Notes: generated by a model from the sequence alone, not told the origin. Positions 26,500-34,629 are shown, numbered from the stretch's first letter. The stretch is DNA of 64,000 nucleotides from Nocardioides conyzicola (GCF_039543825.1 NZ_BAABKM010000001.1:186001-250000); one strand, 5' to 3'. Program-made: numbers and translations.

Positions 26500-27066
26500 A
26501 TGCGACTCGGACGCCTGCTGCTCGCCGCCCTGCTCGGACTGGTCCTCGTCGGCTCCCTGACGACGTCGGTGCACGCCGACCCGCGGTGGGTCTTCTACAG
26601 CAAGGACAAGACCCGCTACGAGTCCCCGTGGTTCAAGGGCGCGCACCGGATCATGGTGCCCTTCGGCTGCACGACCGCGCCGTACTACTCCCCCGACTCG
26701 CGCTGCTCGGGCCATCGCGGCTTCCACCACGGCCTCGACATCGCGATGCCCTGTGGCACCCCGTTGTACGCCGCCCGCCGGTTCAAGGTCGTCTCCAACG
26801 ACAGCCTCGGCCCGGCGTACGGCGAGCACCCGCTGCTGCTGCGCAACCGCAAGCTCGGCTGGGACCTGGTGATCGGCCACACCCGCAAGGTCTACGTGCG
26901 CGAGGGACAGGTGGTGGCCAAGGGCACGATGTTCGCGCGGGCCAACGACAGCGGCGCCCCCGACGGCTGCCACCTGCACTTCGAGAAGCGCTCCGTCGGC
27001 GGTGGCCTGTCCACCGCGAGCTGGCCGCGACCGCTCCTGGCGCTCACGCCACAACAGAAGAAGTGA
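26500..27066 (+). CDS. Secreted M23-family metallopeptidase
   Basis: A 188-residue protein with a Sec signal peptide (MRLGRLLLAALLGLVLVGSL, cleavage probably after VHA near residue 26). The LytM/M23 zinc site is complete: HHGLDIAMPCGTPLYAA gives the HxxxD ligands, and HLHFE gives the second histidine motif. It probably cuts peptidoglycan cross-bridges or acts on the cell envelope. It is short for the family and has no SH3 or LysM domain. A hairpin at 27101-27136 follows. Confidence 0.88.
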   Translation: MRLGRLLLAALLGLVLVGSLTTSVHADPRWVFYSKDKTRYESPWFKGAHRIMVPFGCTTAPYYSPDSRCSGHRGFHHGLDIAMPCGTPLYAARRFKVVSNDSLGPAYGEHPLLLRNRKLGWDLVIGHTRKVYVREGQVVAKGTMFARANDSGAPDGCHLHFEKRSVGGGLSTASWPRPLLALTPQQKK

Positions 27067-27100
27067 CCTAGCCGCAGCCTGACCGACCAGTTCCGCCGTA

Positions 27101-27136
27101 CGCCGGGATCGAAGCCTGTGCAAGCACACCCCGGCG
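27101..27136 (+). terminator. Hairpin between the M23 peptidase and the reductase-like gene
   Basis: CGCCGGG at 27101-27107 pairs with CCCGGCG at 27130-27136. Inside, TGTGC/GCACA pairs around a 2-nt loop. There is no T-run. It ends 1 nt before the AAAGAGG ribosome site of the next gene, so it could be the M23 terminator or a 5' leader structure controlling that gene. Confidence 0.4.
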
Positions 27137-27148
27137 AAAGAGGCGGAC

Positions 27149-27733
27149 ATGGGCACGATCGTGATCAACACCAACCTGACGCTCGACGGCGTCGTCGAGG
27201 ACCCCACGGGCGACGAGGGGTTCGCCCGCGGCGGCTGGTTCGACGAGCTGATGGGCGAGGACCGCGCACCGTGGGCGGAGGTCGAGGCCGCGGAGGCGGA
27301 CCGGACGGCGGCGATCCTGATGGGGCGTCGCAGCTACGACTGGTTCGCCCGTCGCTGGCAGGAGCGATCCGGCCCCTGGGCGGACCGGCTGCGCGCCGTG
27401 CCCAAGTACGTCGTGTCGTCCTCGTCCGACGGGCTCGTCTGGGACGGCTCCACCGTCCTCGACGGCGACCTGCTCGACTCCGTCAAGCGGCTGCGCGACG
27501 AGGTCGACGGCGACATCGTGGTCTACGCGAGCCGTCAGCTGGTGCAGACGCTGCTCGACAACGACCTGGTCGACGAGCTGCGGCTCATCGTGCTCCCGAC
27601 GGTGCTCGGCGACGGCAGGCGGCTCTTCGGGGAGACGGCGAGCCCGGTGCCCGTCCGGCTGACGAGCGCCCGCACCATCGGCTCCGGACTCGCGTTCCTG
27701 ACCTACGAGGTCGTGCGCGGCGGCCCTGCGTAG
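27149..27733 (+). CDS. Dihydrofolate reductase/RibD C-terminal family protein
   Basis: A 194-residue protein of the RibD_C fold. IVINTNLTLDGVVEDPTGDEG at the start, AAILMGRRSYDWFA in the middle, and VYASRQLVQTLLDNDLVDELRLIVLPTVLGDGRRLF match the NADPH-binding reductase family. True RibD or DHFR activity is not established for these stand-alone members. The RBS AAAGAGG precedes the ATG. The next gene follows almost at once. Confidence 0.87.
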   Translation: MGTIVINTNLTLDGVVEDPTGDEGFARGGWFDELMGEDRAPWAEVEAAEADRTAAILMGRRSYDWFARRWQERSGPWADRLRAVPKYVVSSSSDGLVWDGSTVLDGDLLDSVKRLRDEVDGDIVVYASRQLVQTLLDNDLVDELRLIVLPTVLGDGRRLFGETASPVPVRLTSARTIGSGLAFLTYEVVRGGPA

Positions 27734-27736
27734 GTA

Positions 27737-28090
27737 GTGTCGCGCGATGTGAGCAACGACTGGCGCAGCGAGACGATCGAGACGGTCCGCACCCTGATCA
27801 CGACGGCGGAGCCCGACATGGCCGAGGAGGCCAAGTGGCGCAAGGCGTCCAACCCGGACGGCGTACCGACGTTCTCGTGCGACGGCCTGGTGTGCACGGC
27901 GGAGACCTACAAGGACAAGGTGAAGCTCACCTTTGCGAAGGGGGCGTCGCTGGACGACCCGGCCGGCCTCTTCAACGCCAGCCTCGACGCCGGCACGCGC
28001 CGGGCGATCGATCTCTTCGAGGGCGACAGCCTCGACGAGGACGCGTTCGTGGCGCTCATCAAGGACGCGGTCGCCCGCAACCGGGCGTGA
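27737..28090 (+). CDS. DUF1801 (YdhG-like) family protein
   Basis: A 117-residue protein with the DUF1801 pattern: EEAKWRKASNPDGVPTFSC near the start and KVKLTFAKGASLDDPAGLFN in the middle, ending with an alpha-helical region. Function unknown; the fold is SufE/YdhG-like. GTG at 27737 gives MSRDVSNDW; GTG at 27749 is an alternative. A hairpin at 28103-28135 closes the transcript. Confidence 0.8.
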   Translation: MSRDVSNDWRSETIETVRTLITTAEPDMAEEAKWRKASNPDGVPTFSCDGLVCTAETYKDKVKLTFAKGASLDDPAGLFNASLDAGTRRAIDLFEGDSLDEDAFVALIKDAVARNRA

Positions 28091-28102
28091 CCCGGACAGA
28101 CA

Positions 28103-28135
28103 GCACCGGCCCCACCGTGACGGTGGAGCCGGTGC
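28103..28135. terminator. Bidirectional terminator hairpin
   Basis: GCACCGGC at 28103-28110 pairs with GCCGGTGC at 28128-28135, and CACCG/CGGTG pairs inside. It sits between the end of the DUF1801 gene (+) and the end of the 28-residue peptide gene (-), the expected place for a two-way terminator. No T-run follows on either side. Confidence 0.6.
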
Positions 28136-28157
28136 GATCGGTCTCGTGCGGAGGGGC

Positions 28158-28244
28158 TCAGACCCCGCGACCCCCGCGGACGCGGCCCAGGATGAAGAGC
28201 ACCAGGGCGACGATGGCGAGAATGATGAGGATGGTCCACAACAT
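28158..28244 (-). CDS. 28-residue hydrophobic membrane peptide
   Basis: A very short gene that can be read directly: MLWTILIILAIVALVLF, then ILGRVRGGRGV and stop. Residues 2-19 form one membrane helix, with a basic RVRGGRG tail on the cytoplasmic side. All codons but one end in G or C, as in real genes here. It faces a bidirectional hairpin at its 3' end and has 167 nt of free upstream sequence. Similar tiny hydrophobic proteins are common in actinobacteria. Function unknown; stress-linked or membrane-protein-modulating roles are guesses. Confidence 0.6.
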   Translation of the reverse strand: MLWTILIILAIVALVLFILGRVRGGRGV

Positions 28245-28411
28245 GGCGAGATTCCGTCCGTTCGATGGTCTCGGGACGTCGTCGGCGATACCTCGATAGG
28301 TACCTCGGAGACGCGTCCCGACGCGCCTGTGGGCGCACTCAAGGGGTGCCCGGTGGCCGTGCGGGCCAAACGCACCAAAAGGGTGATCCGGGACCGTGAC
28401 GGATCCGTGAC

Positions 28412-28897
28412 ATGCTGCAGCGCATGCCCCAGGTCACCGCAGAGGCGTGGATCCCAGTCGTGCCGGACACCGCGTTCGCCGTCTCGCAGACGACCGGCGA
28501 GGTACGGCTCGGCTGGGACCCGTTCATCCGGCACCAGCACCTGATCGACGCCGACCGGCCGGGCAAGGACGTCCGCACCCTCACGAAGGCGCGCGTCGGG
28601 CCGACGATGATCAGCCGCTACGTCTCCTACCGTCCGCCGACGTCCGTCGGCATGACGATGGAGAAGGGTCCGTGGTTCTTCGCGACCTTCGGCGGCGGCT
28701 GGCGCTTCACGCCCGAGGAACGCGACGGGGTGGCCGGCACCCGTGCCGTGTGGAAGTACACCTGGTCCGTTCGACCCGGGTGGTTGGCCCCGGTCGCCGA
28801 CCCGATCGGCCGGTGGCTGCTGGGCCGCGAGATCCGGGCGCGGATCGCTGCCTTCGCCCGGGCCTGCGAGAACCCGGACGTGCTCGGCGCCGTCTAG
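28412..28897 (+). CDS. SRPBCC (START/Bet v1-like) family protein
   Basis: A 161-residue protein of the polyketide-cyclase/SRPBCC fold, a hydrophobic-ligand-binding cavity. FATFGGGWRFTPE and GTRAVWKYTWSVRPGWLAPVADPIGRWLLGREI match the long C-terminal helix of that fold. A second in-frame ATG at 28424 (MPQVTAEAW) is an equally likely start. The stop overlaps the convergent TetR stop by 4 nt. Confidence 0.78.
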   Translation: MLQRMPQVTAEAWIPVVPDTAFAVSQTTGEVRLGWDPFIRHQHLIDADRPGKDVRTLTKARVGPTMISRYVSYRPPTSVGMTMEKGPWFFATFGGGWRFTPEERDGVAGTRAVWKYTWSVRPGWLAPVADPIGRWLLGREIRARIAAFARACENPDVLGAV

Positions 28898-29457
28898 CGC
28901 GATCCAGCCCCGGCGAGCGCCCGGATCCCATCGACCACGATCTGCAGGCCCAGGGCGAAGTCGGAGTCCTCGCGCGGCGCGTCCTCGATCGCGCCGACCG
29001 AGCCGGCCTGGAGGTGCGTCTGCTCGTCGACGGTGTGGCCGAAGACGTAGTGGAGCAGCGTCCGGGCGGCGGTGGGGACCAGGGCCGGGTCGAGGTCGCC
29101 GTCGGTGAGGGCGGCCACCAGCTCGTCGTACGGCGTGCCCGCGCCGAGGCCGAAGGCACGGACCGTGGCGACCAGCTCGGCGCCGTCACGGTAGGCCAGC
29201 ATCGCCTCGCGCAGCTCGGTGCAGACCGCCTCGACGCGCGCGTCCCAGCCCGATGGCCGCGGCGTACGGCGTCCCCGCTCGAGGAGCTCGTCGGCGACAG
29301 CGGCGAGCAGCGACTGCTTGTTGGGGAAGTGGTGGTAGAGCGCGCTGGGCTGGACGCCGAGCTCTCCGCCGAGCCGGCGCATGGTCAGGTCGGCCAGGCC
29401 GTAGGCGTCCAGCACGACCAGGGCCCGGTCGACGACGTCGTCGCGGTGGTAGCGCAC
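28894..29457 (-). CDS. bioQ: TetR-family repressor of the biotin transporter (BioQ-like)
   Basis: A 187-residue regulator. The N-terminal helix-turn-helix is MRRLGGELGVQPSALYHHFPNKQSLL, followed by an all-alpha ligand domain. It is divergent from bioY. The region between them holds two TGAAC-N3-GTTCA palindromes close to the TGAAC-N3-GTTAC box known for BioQ of corynebacteria and mycobacteria. That link, rather than a sequence comparison, is the reason for the name. One pair of operators between the divergent genes could also control its own expression. Confidence 0.78.
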   Translation of the reverse strand: MRYHRDDVVDRALVVLDAYGLADLTMRRLGGELGVQPSALYHHFPNKQSLLAAVADELLERGRRTPRPSGWDARVEAVCTELREAMLAYRDGAELVATVRAFGLGAGTPYDELVAALTDGDLDPALVPTAARTLLHYVFGHTVDEQTHLQAGSVGAIEDAPREDSDFALGLQIVVDGIRALAGAGSR

Positions 29458-29495
29458 GTCACACCTCTTCCCGTGGGACTACTGGTCGGTCACGA

Positions 29496-29524
29496 TTGAC
29501 CGGGTTCGGTCCGAACCCTAACCT
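29496..29524 (+). promoter_or_regulatory. Promoter of bioYMN
   Basis: TTGACC at 29496-29501 and TAACCT at 29519-29524 are separated by exactly 17 nt, a good sigma-A type -35/-10 pair. The first BioQ-like box starts at the last base of the -10, so a bound repressor would block RNA polymerase. A perfect palindrome GTTCGG-T-CCGAAC (29504-29516) fills the spacer. Confidence 0.65.
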
Positions 29525-29551
29525 GAACGACGTTCACCTGAACACCGTTCA
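29524..29551. promoter_or_regulatory. Tandem BioQ-like operators
   Basis: Two 13-bp boxes, TGAACGACGTTCA (29524-29536) and TGAACACCGTTCA (29539-29551), have centres 15 bp apart. Each is a perfect TGAAC/GTTCA palindrome around 3 nt. Both lie just downstream of the -10 and upstream of the bioY RBS (GAAGGA). The match to the published BioQ motif is from memory of the family. Confidence 0.75.
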
Positions 29552-29573
29552 GGTCCGTCCGAAGGAACCGAGC

Positions 29574-30194
29574 ATGGCGATGGCCGAGACCCCCACCACC
29601 CCCGAGACCGCGGAGGCGCCCGTCGCGCGCCGGCGGTCCACCACCACCGACATCGCGCTGATCGCGGCGTTCGCGGCGCTGATCTCGGCCTGCGCGTACG
29701 TCGGGGCGATCCCAGTCGGCGGCGCCGGGGTCCCGATCACCCTGCAGACCTTCGGCGTGATGCTCGCCGGCTGCGTCCTCGGCCCCGTCCGCGGGTTCCT
29801 CGCCGTCTCGCTCTACCTGCTCCTCGGCATCATCGGCCTGCCGGTCTTCGCCGAGCACTCCTCGGGCCTCGGCGTCTTCAGCGGCCCGAGCGCCGGCTAC
29901 CTCTACGGGTTCCCGGTCGCGGCCGCGCTCGCCGGCTTCCTGGTGAAGTACGTCGCGCGCGAGCGGCGTACCCGCGCCCTCTGGGTGTTCGTCTGCTCCC
30001 TCGCCGGCAGCGTGCTGGTCATCCACCCGCTCGGCATCCTCGGCATGAAGCTCTACTTCGACGTCTCGTGGCACGACGCCTTCACCTACGACACGCCGTT
30101 CTGGATCGGCGACATCCTCAAGACCACGCTGGTCGCGCTGATCGCCGCCGAGGTGTTCCGCGCGTTCCCGTGGATGCAGCGCGTCGACAGCTGA
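29574..30194 (+). CDS. bioY: Biotin transporter substrate-binding (S) component BioY
   Basis: A 206-residue ECF-type S component with about six membrane segments. Family marks are TDIALIAAFAALISACAYVG, ITLQTFGVMLAGCVLGP with the conserved R in GPVRGF, LPVFAEHSSGLGVFSGPSAGYLYGFP, and a C-terminal PFWIGDILKTTLVALIAAEV. It binds biotin in the membrane. With the ATPase and T component that follow, it forms a dedicated BioMNY importer. ATG start with RBS GAAGGA. Regulation is by the two operators upstream. Confidence 0.95.
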   Translation: MAMAETPTTPETAEAPVARRRSTTTDIALIAAFAALISACAYVGAIPVGGAGVPITLQTFGVMLAGCVLGPVRGFLAVSLYLLLGIIGLPVFAEHSSGLGVFSGPSAGYLYGFPVAAALAGFLVKYVARERRTRALWVFVCSLAGSVLVIHPLGILGMKLYFDVSWHDAFTYDTPFWIGDILKTTLVALIAAEVFRAFPWMQRVDS

Positions 30195-30196
30195 CG

Positions 30197-30892
30197 TTGC
30201 CCACCATCACGTTCGACGCCGCCGGCCTGACCGTCCCGGTCGCCGGCGGCACCCGGGTCGTCCTCGAGCCGACCACCGCGGAGCTGACCGAGCAGCGCAT
30301 CGGGGTCATCGGCGCCAACGGCTCGGGCAAGTCGACGCTGGCCCGGATGATCAACGGCCTGGTCGCGCCGAGCGCCGGCCGGGTGCTCGTGGACGGCGTC
30401 GACGTGACCCGCCACGGCGCCGCCGTACGTCGGAAGGTGGGGTTCTGCTTCACCGACCCGGCCTCCCAGCTGGTGATGCCGACCTGCGTCGAGGACGTGG
30501 AGCTGTCCCTGCGGCGGCACGAGAAGAACGCCGGGCGCCGGCACGACCGGGCTCTCGAGGTGCTCGGCCGCTACGGCCTGGCGGAGCACGCCGACATCAG
30601 CGTGCACGCGCTGTCCGGTGGTCAGAAGCAGCTGCTCGCACTGGCCGGCGTGCTCGCGGTCGAGCCGGCCATCGTGGTCGCGGACGAGCCGACGACCCTG
30701 CTCGACCTCGCCAACACCCGCCGCGTCGCGGACCTGCTCTTCGGGCTCGACCAGCAGCTGGTGCTGGTCACCCACGACCTCGACCTCGCGCGCCGGTGCG
30801 ACCGGGTGCTGGTGGTCGAGGACGCCCGGGTGCGGTACGACGGCGCGGCCGACGCCGCCGTCGACGACTACCTCGCCTCGGTCGCGTCGTGA
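30197..30892 (+). CDS. bioM: Biotin ECF transporter ATPase BioM
   Basis: A 231-residue ABC ATPase: Walker A GANGSGKST, Q-loop region CFTDPASQLVMPTCVEDVE with the ECF-type coupling sequence, signature LSGGQKQ, Walker B AIVVADEPT and switch His in VTHD. The start is a TTG two bases after the bioY stop, the only start that gives the full first strand; no ATG or GTG is available. It powers biotin uptake with BioN and BioY. The stop overlaps the bioN start (GTGA). Confidence 0.93.
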   Translation: MPTITFDAAGLTVPVAGGTRVVLEPTTAELTEQRIGVIGANGSGKSTLARMINGLVAPSAGRVLVDGVDVTRHGAAVRRKVGFCFTDPASQLVMPTCVEDVELSLRRHEKNAGRRHDRALEVLGRYGLAEHADISVHALSGGQKQLLALAGVLAVEPAIVVADEPTTLLDLANTRRVADLLFGLDQQLVLVTHDLDLARRCDRVLVVEDARVRYDGAADAAVDDYLASVAS

Positions 30893-31500
30893 GCACCACG
30901 GGACTCGTCGGCGTCTACCAGCCGGGGACGTCCTTGCTGCACCGGCTGCCGGTGGGCGTGAAGCTCGGCGGGCTGATGGTGCTGAGCCTGACGATCGTGC
31001 TGGTGCGGAGCATGCCGTGGGCGTGGGTGTTCCTGGCGGTCGCGCTGGCGCTGGCGCTGCTGGCGCGGGTCCGGCTGGGCACGCTCGCCCGAGCGGCCCG
31101 GACGGTGCTGTTCTTCGCGGTCTTCGTCGGCGCGCTGCAGTGGTGGTGGTACGGCCGCGACAAGGCGATCGAGACCTTCGTCGACCTGCTCGCCCTGTCG
31201 ATCGCGGCGGTCGTCGTCTCGGCGACGACGCCCGTCAACGCGATGCTCGACTCGTTCATCCGGTGGATCACGCCCCTCCGGCCGATCGGCGTCGACCCCG
31301 AGCGCGTCGCGCTCACCATCGGCCTGGCGATCCAGGCGCTCCCCGGCACGGTCGCGCTGGCGGTCGAGACCCGCGACGCCGCCCGGGCCCGCGGCGTACG
31401 CCATCCCCGCGCCTACCTCGCGCCGTTCGTGGTGCGCGTCGTCGCGCGGGCCCACGAGACCGGTGACGCGCTCCACGCCCGCGGCCTCGGCGACGAGTGA
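30889..31500 (+). CDS. bioN: Biotin ECF transporter transmembrane component BioN
   Basis: A 203-residue T component (CbiQ-like) with about five hydrophobic segments. The C-terminal coupling helix contains ETRDAARARGVRHP and ARGLGD, the two Ala-Arg-Gly type motifs that dock on the ATPase. GTG start overlapping the bioM stop. It completes the bioYMN operon. Confidence 0.92.
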   Translation: MSTTGLVGVYQPGTSLLHRLPVGVKLGGLMVLSLTIVLVRSMPWAWVFLAVALALALLARVRLGTLARAARTVLFFAVFVGALQWWWYGRDKAIETFVDLLALSIAAVVVSATTPVNAMLDSFIRWITPLRPIGVDPERVALTIGLAIQALPGTVALAVETRDAARARGVRHPRAYLAPFVVRVVARAHETGDALHARGLGDE

Positions 31501-31543
31501 CCGGCGCTCCGGTCCGCGGACCCAAGCCCACGGGAGCTTGAGG

Positions 31544-32137
31544 TCACCTGGCCCAGAGGAGCAGCACCGTCGGGACGGCAGGAGCGAAGCCGACCAGCAG
31601 CACACCCGCCAGGTCACCGCGGTGGCGCCAGCCGACGGCTGTCGCGAGCAGCGCGACGACCAGTGAGAACACCTCCGTGTTGCCCCCGACGGCGTTGGTG
31701 GCCCAGGTGAGACCGACGGCGACGGCGAGGACGTAGCTCACGAGGCCGGGACGGTCGCGACCGATCATGGTGCGGGTCAGGGCGACCAGGACGAGCACGA
31801 CGCCGGCGTACCAGATCGCGTGACCGACCACCTCGTCCCACAGGTGGGCGGTGTCGCTCGGGTGGGAGTTGCCCACAGAGTTGCCGGCCAGGTGGATGCC
31901 GTGGCCGGAGGCGTAGGCGAGCACGCCGGCGCCGAAGAGCCACCAGGTGCGCTCCTCGGCGCGGGCGGCGCGCAGCGTGAGTGCTGCCGGGAGCAGCACC
32001 AGCCACGGGACGAGCAGGTCGAGCCAGTCCGCCCAGCGGGTCTCGTCGGGACCGGTGCCGAGGCCGTCGGGGAGCAGGCCGAGGTGGTGGAGGACGGCGT
32101 ACGACACGGCCGTCAGGGCCAGCCACCGGGAGTACAC
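31544..32137 (-). CDS. Polytopic membrane protein, function unknown
   Basis: A 197-residue protein with about six hydrophobic helices and short loops; one loop has GIHLAGNSVGNSHPSDTAHLWDE, which is His-rich. I do not recognise a family. The 6-nt gap to the YjbR gene on the same strand suggests the same transcript. It faces bioN across a short intergenic region that contains a 12-bp palindrome (GGTCCGCGGACC, near 31510). Confidence 0.65.
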   Translation of the reverse strand: MYSRWLALTAVSYAVLHHLGLLPDGLGTGPDETRWADWLDLLVPWLVLLPAALTLRAARAEERTWWLFGAGVLAYASGHGIHLAGNSVGNSHPSDTAHLWDEVVGHAIWYAGVVLVLVALTRTMIGRDRPGLVSYVLAVAVGLTWATNAVGGNTEVFSLVVALLATAVGWRHRGDLAGVLLVGFAPAVPTVLLLWAR

Positions 32138-32142
32138 GGGCG

Positions 32143-32565
32143 TCAGTGTGGCGGATTCGCGGCGAGCCAGTCGGCAGCGCGCCGCCTGGAGGCGCGGGCG
32201 AGCCAGGCGTCCTGCACCACCTCGGCGATCTCGTCACGGGTGAGCTCGCCGATCCGGCTGCCGCGCAGCAGCACCGACGGGTGGCCGTCGAAGTGCGGCG
32301 TGGTGAAGAACGGGTTGGTCTCGTCGAGGATGATCGCGTCCTTCTCGATCGGGTCGACCCAGAAGACGATCACGTCGTCGTACCGCTCCCCCGTCTCCGG
32401 GTCGAACGCGTCGGGGCGCGGCGTCCGGAAGAACACGAACGACTTCTTGCCGACCTGGTAGACCGGTCGCTCGGGGGTCGTGCCGTCGGCGATCTCGACG
32501 TACGGCATCGCGAGGGCGATCTCATGGACGTCCTGGAGCTTGGCCTTGCGCGACCGTGGGCTCAT
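32143..32565 (-). CDS. MmcQ/YjbR-family protein
   Basis: A 140-residue protein of the MmcQ/YjbR fold. Typical elements are EIALAMPYVEIADG at the start, YQVGKKSFVFFRTPR in the first third, and LLRGSRIGELTRDEIAEVVQDAWLARASRR at the end. The family binds DNA or small ligands, and the role is not known. It overlaps the short-chain dehydrogenase gene by 4 nt, so co-translation is likely. Confidence 0.87.
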   Translation of the reverse strand: MSPRSRKAKLQDVHEIALAMPYVEIADGTTPERPVYQVGKKSFVFFRTPRPDAFDPETGERYDDVIVFWVDPIEKDAIILDETNPFFTTPHFDGHPSVLLRGSRIGELTRDEIAEVVQDAWLARASRRRAADWLAANPPH

Positions 32566-33218
32566 CCGGAGTAGGGCACCTCGCTCTGCCAGTCGTCCGG
32601 GTCCTGGTGCACGGCGTCCCAGATCGCCTCGGCCACCCGGTCGGGCGTGAACGCTCCCTCGCGGCCGAGGGTGCCGCGGACCGTCACGGAGACCGCACGG
32701 ATGCCGTCGGGCCGCAGCGTCGTGTCGAGACTGTGTACGAGGTTGCGTACGCCGGCCTTCTGCACGCCGAGCGACGCGGCCCGGTGCCAGGGCTGGTCGG
32801 CCGCCATGCTGCCGGTGACCGTCACCCGGCCTCCCGCCCCCATGAACGGGCGCGCGGCCTGGACCGCCGTGAGGAGGGCACCGACGCCGAGCGCGACGTC
32901 CTCGAGCAGGTCGGCGACGGTGAGCTCCAGCGGGTCCTGCTCGCGGAAGGCGCTCGGGTTGAAGTGGACCACGTCGATGCTGCCGAAGACCTCGCCCATC
33001 GCCGTGATCACCTCGGTCGTCGTCTCGACGTCGGTGACGTCGACGACCGCCGCCTGGCCGTTGGCACCGGCCGCCTCGAGCTCGGCACCGAGGGCGCCGA
33101 GCTGCTCCGCGTCGACGCCGAGCAGGCCGACGTCGTAGCCCTCCCGCGCGAAGAGCCGGGCCACGGACCCGCTCACCCCGGGGCCGGCGCCGACGATCAG
33201 GATCACGGGACGAGTCAT
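32562..33218 (-). CDS. SDR-like protein lacking the catalytic tyrosine
   Basis: A 218-residue Rossmann-fold protein of the short-chain dehydrogenase type. The dinucleotide motif is altered (VGAGPGVSGSVA) and D-V appears at the expected cofactor position (VDVTD). The usual catalytic Y-x3-K is replaced by L-G-V-Q-K (SLGVQKAG), with the Ser present (TGSMAAD). It may therefore bind NAD(P) without normal SDR chemistry, or use another residue. Length and fold otherwise match. It overlaps the YjbR gene downstream. Confidence 0.75.
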   Translation of the reverse strand: MTRPVILIVGAGPGVSGSVARLFAREGYDVGLLGVDAEQLGALGAELEAAGANGQAAVVDVTDVETTTEVITAMGEVFGSIDVVHFNPSAFREQDPLELTVADLLEDVALGVGALLTAVQAARPFMGAGGRVTVTGSMAADQPWHRAASLGVQKAGVRNLVHSLDTTLRPDGIRAVSVTVRGTLGREGAFTPDRVAEAIWDAVHQDPDDWQSEVPYSG

Positions 33219-33231
33219 GCGCTCACGGTAC

Positions 33232-34629
33232 TCACCATCCCGGTGGCTTCCGGTCCGCCCAGGGCGCCGCCGCCTCGACCTGGCTGGCGAGGGAGAGCAG
33301 CAGCTCCTCCTCGGCGGGCCGCGCTGCGAGCATCACGCCGACCGGCAGCCCGTCGGGGGTCCAGTGCAGCGGGAGCGAGACCGCCGGCATGCCGGTGACG
33401 TTCCACGCCGAGGTCCAGGGGGTGAAGGCCTTCTGGGCGTCGAAGTCGGCCTGTGGGTCCGCGTCGTTGCGCATGGCGCCGACCGCGACCGGTGGGGTCG
33501 CGAGGGTGGGGGTCAGCACCGCGTCGTACGGCGCGAGCGCGGTCAGCGCGTCGGCGGCGAAGCGCCGCATCGCACCGATCGCCAGCCCGAACTCGGGACC
33601 GGTCACGGCGTTGCCCCTGGCCGAGAGCCAGCGGGTGAGCGGCCGGAGCAGGTGCTCCTTGTCGGGAGGTACGACGGAGAGCGCGGTCAGCACCGCCCAG
33701 CAGGTCTCGAAGACCGGGACCGCCTCGGACGGCAGCGGCACCGGGACGTCCACCACCTCGTGGCCGAGCGACTCGAGCAGCCGTGACGCGTCCTCCCACG
33801 CCAGCCGGCACTCGGGGTCGACGGGGGTGTCGGTGATGACGGGTGTGATGAAGCGAGCGACCCGGAGCCGCCCCGGGTCGCGACGAGTGGCGGCCAGGAA
33901 GGTCTCGGCAGGAGGTGGCGCCCAGGACGGATCCCCCACCCGACGACCGGCGAGCACGTCGAGCATCGCCGCCGCGTCGGCCACGGTCCGCGCGATCGGT
34001 CCGGCCGTGGCCAGACCCACCGGGTCGCCGTACACGGGGTGACCGCTGATCCGCCCCCGCGTGGGCTTGAGACCGACGAGTCCGCAGCAGGACGCCGGGA
34101 TCCGGATCGAACCACCGCCGTCCGACCCCTGGGCGAGCGGCACCAGCCCGGCGGCCACGGCGGCCGCGGCTCCCCCGGACGAGCCGCCCGCGGTGCGGGT
34201 GCGGTCCCAGGGCGTGACGGCCGGTGGAGCGACGTCGGGCTCGGTGTAGCAGGGCGAGCCGAACTCCGGCGCGTTGGTCTTGCCGAGGCTGACCAGGCCG
34301 GCAGCCTCGATCGAGAGCGTCACGCCGTCGGAGACGTCCGGCACGTAGTCGGCGAACGCCGCGGAGCCGAAGGTCGTGCGGACGCCAGCGGTCAGGTTGA
34401 GGTCCTTGATCGCGGTCGGGACGCCGAAGAGCGGGCCGGCCGCGGCGGCGACGTCGAGCCCGGCCGCCCGGGAGCGGGCCAGCTCGGGCGTGAGCGTGAC
34501 GAACGCGCCGACCGAGTCCAGCCGGTCGGCGCGTTCGAGGTAGTGCTCGGTGAGCTCGAGCGGCGACACCTCGCGGCGTCGCACCAGGTCGCCCTGCTCG
34601 AGGGCGGTCAGGTCATGGAGTTCGGCCAC
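33232..34629 (-). CDS. Amidase signature family enzyme
   Basis: A 465-residue amidase. The catalytic Lys is in FGVPTAIKDLN. The glycine-serine signature GGSSGGAAAAVAAG follows, and the nucleophile region is GSDGGGSIRIPAS. Members hydrolyse amides and related bonds; they include GatA, acylamidases and 6-aminohexanoate hydrolase. The lack of a gatB/gatC neighbour makes GatA unlikely. Substrate unknown. It ends 13 nt from the SDR-like gene. Confidence 0.88.
   Translation of the reverse strand: MAELHDLTALEQGDLVRRREVSPLELTEHYLERADRLDSVGAFVTLTPELARSRAAGLDVAAAAGPLFGVPTAIKDLNLTAGVRTTFGSAAFADYVPDVSDGVTLSIEAAGLVSLGKTNAPEFGSPCYTEPDVAPPAVTPWDRTRTAGGSSGGAAAAVAAGLVPLAQGSDGGGSIRIPASCCGLVGLKPTRGRISGHPVYGDPVGLATAGPIARTVADAAAMLDVLAGRRVGDPSWAPPPAETFLAATRRDPGRLRVARFITPVITDTPVDPECRLAWEDASRLLESLGHEVVDVPVPLPSEAVPVFETCWAVLTALSVVPPDKEHLLRPLTRWLSARGNAVTGPEFGLAIGAMRRFAADALTALAPYDAVLTPTLATPPVAVGAMRNDADPQADFDAQKAFTPWTSAWNVTGMPAVSLPLHWTPDGLPVGVMLAARPAEEELLLSLASQVEAAAPWADRKPPGW

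Noticed and set aside
31507..31524. 12-bp palindrome after bioN as an operator
   Set aside because: GGTCCGCGGACC lies between two gene ends, not in a promoter region; at most it is part of a weak terminator.
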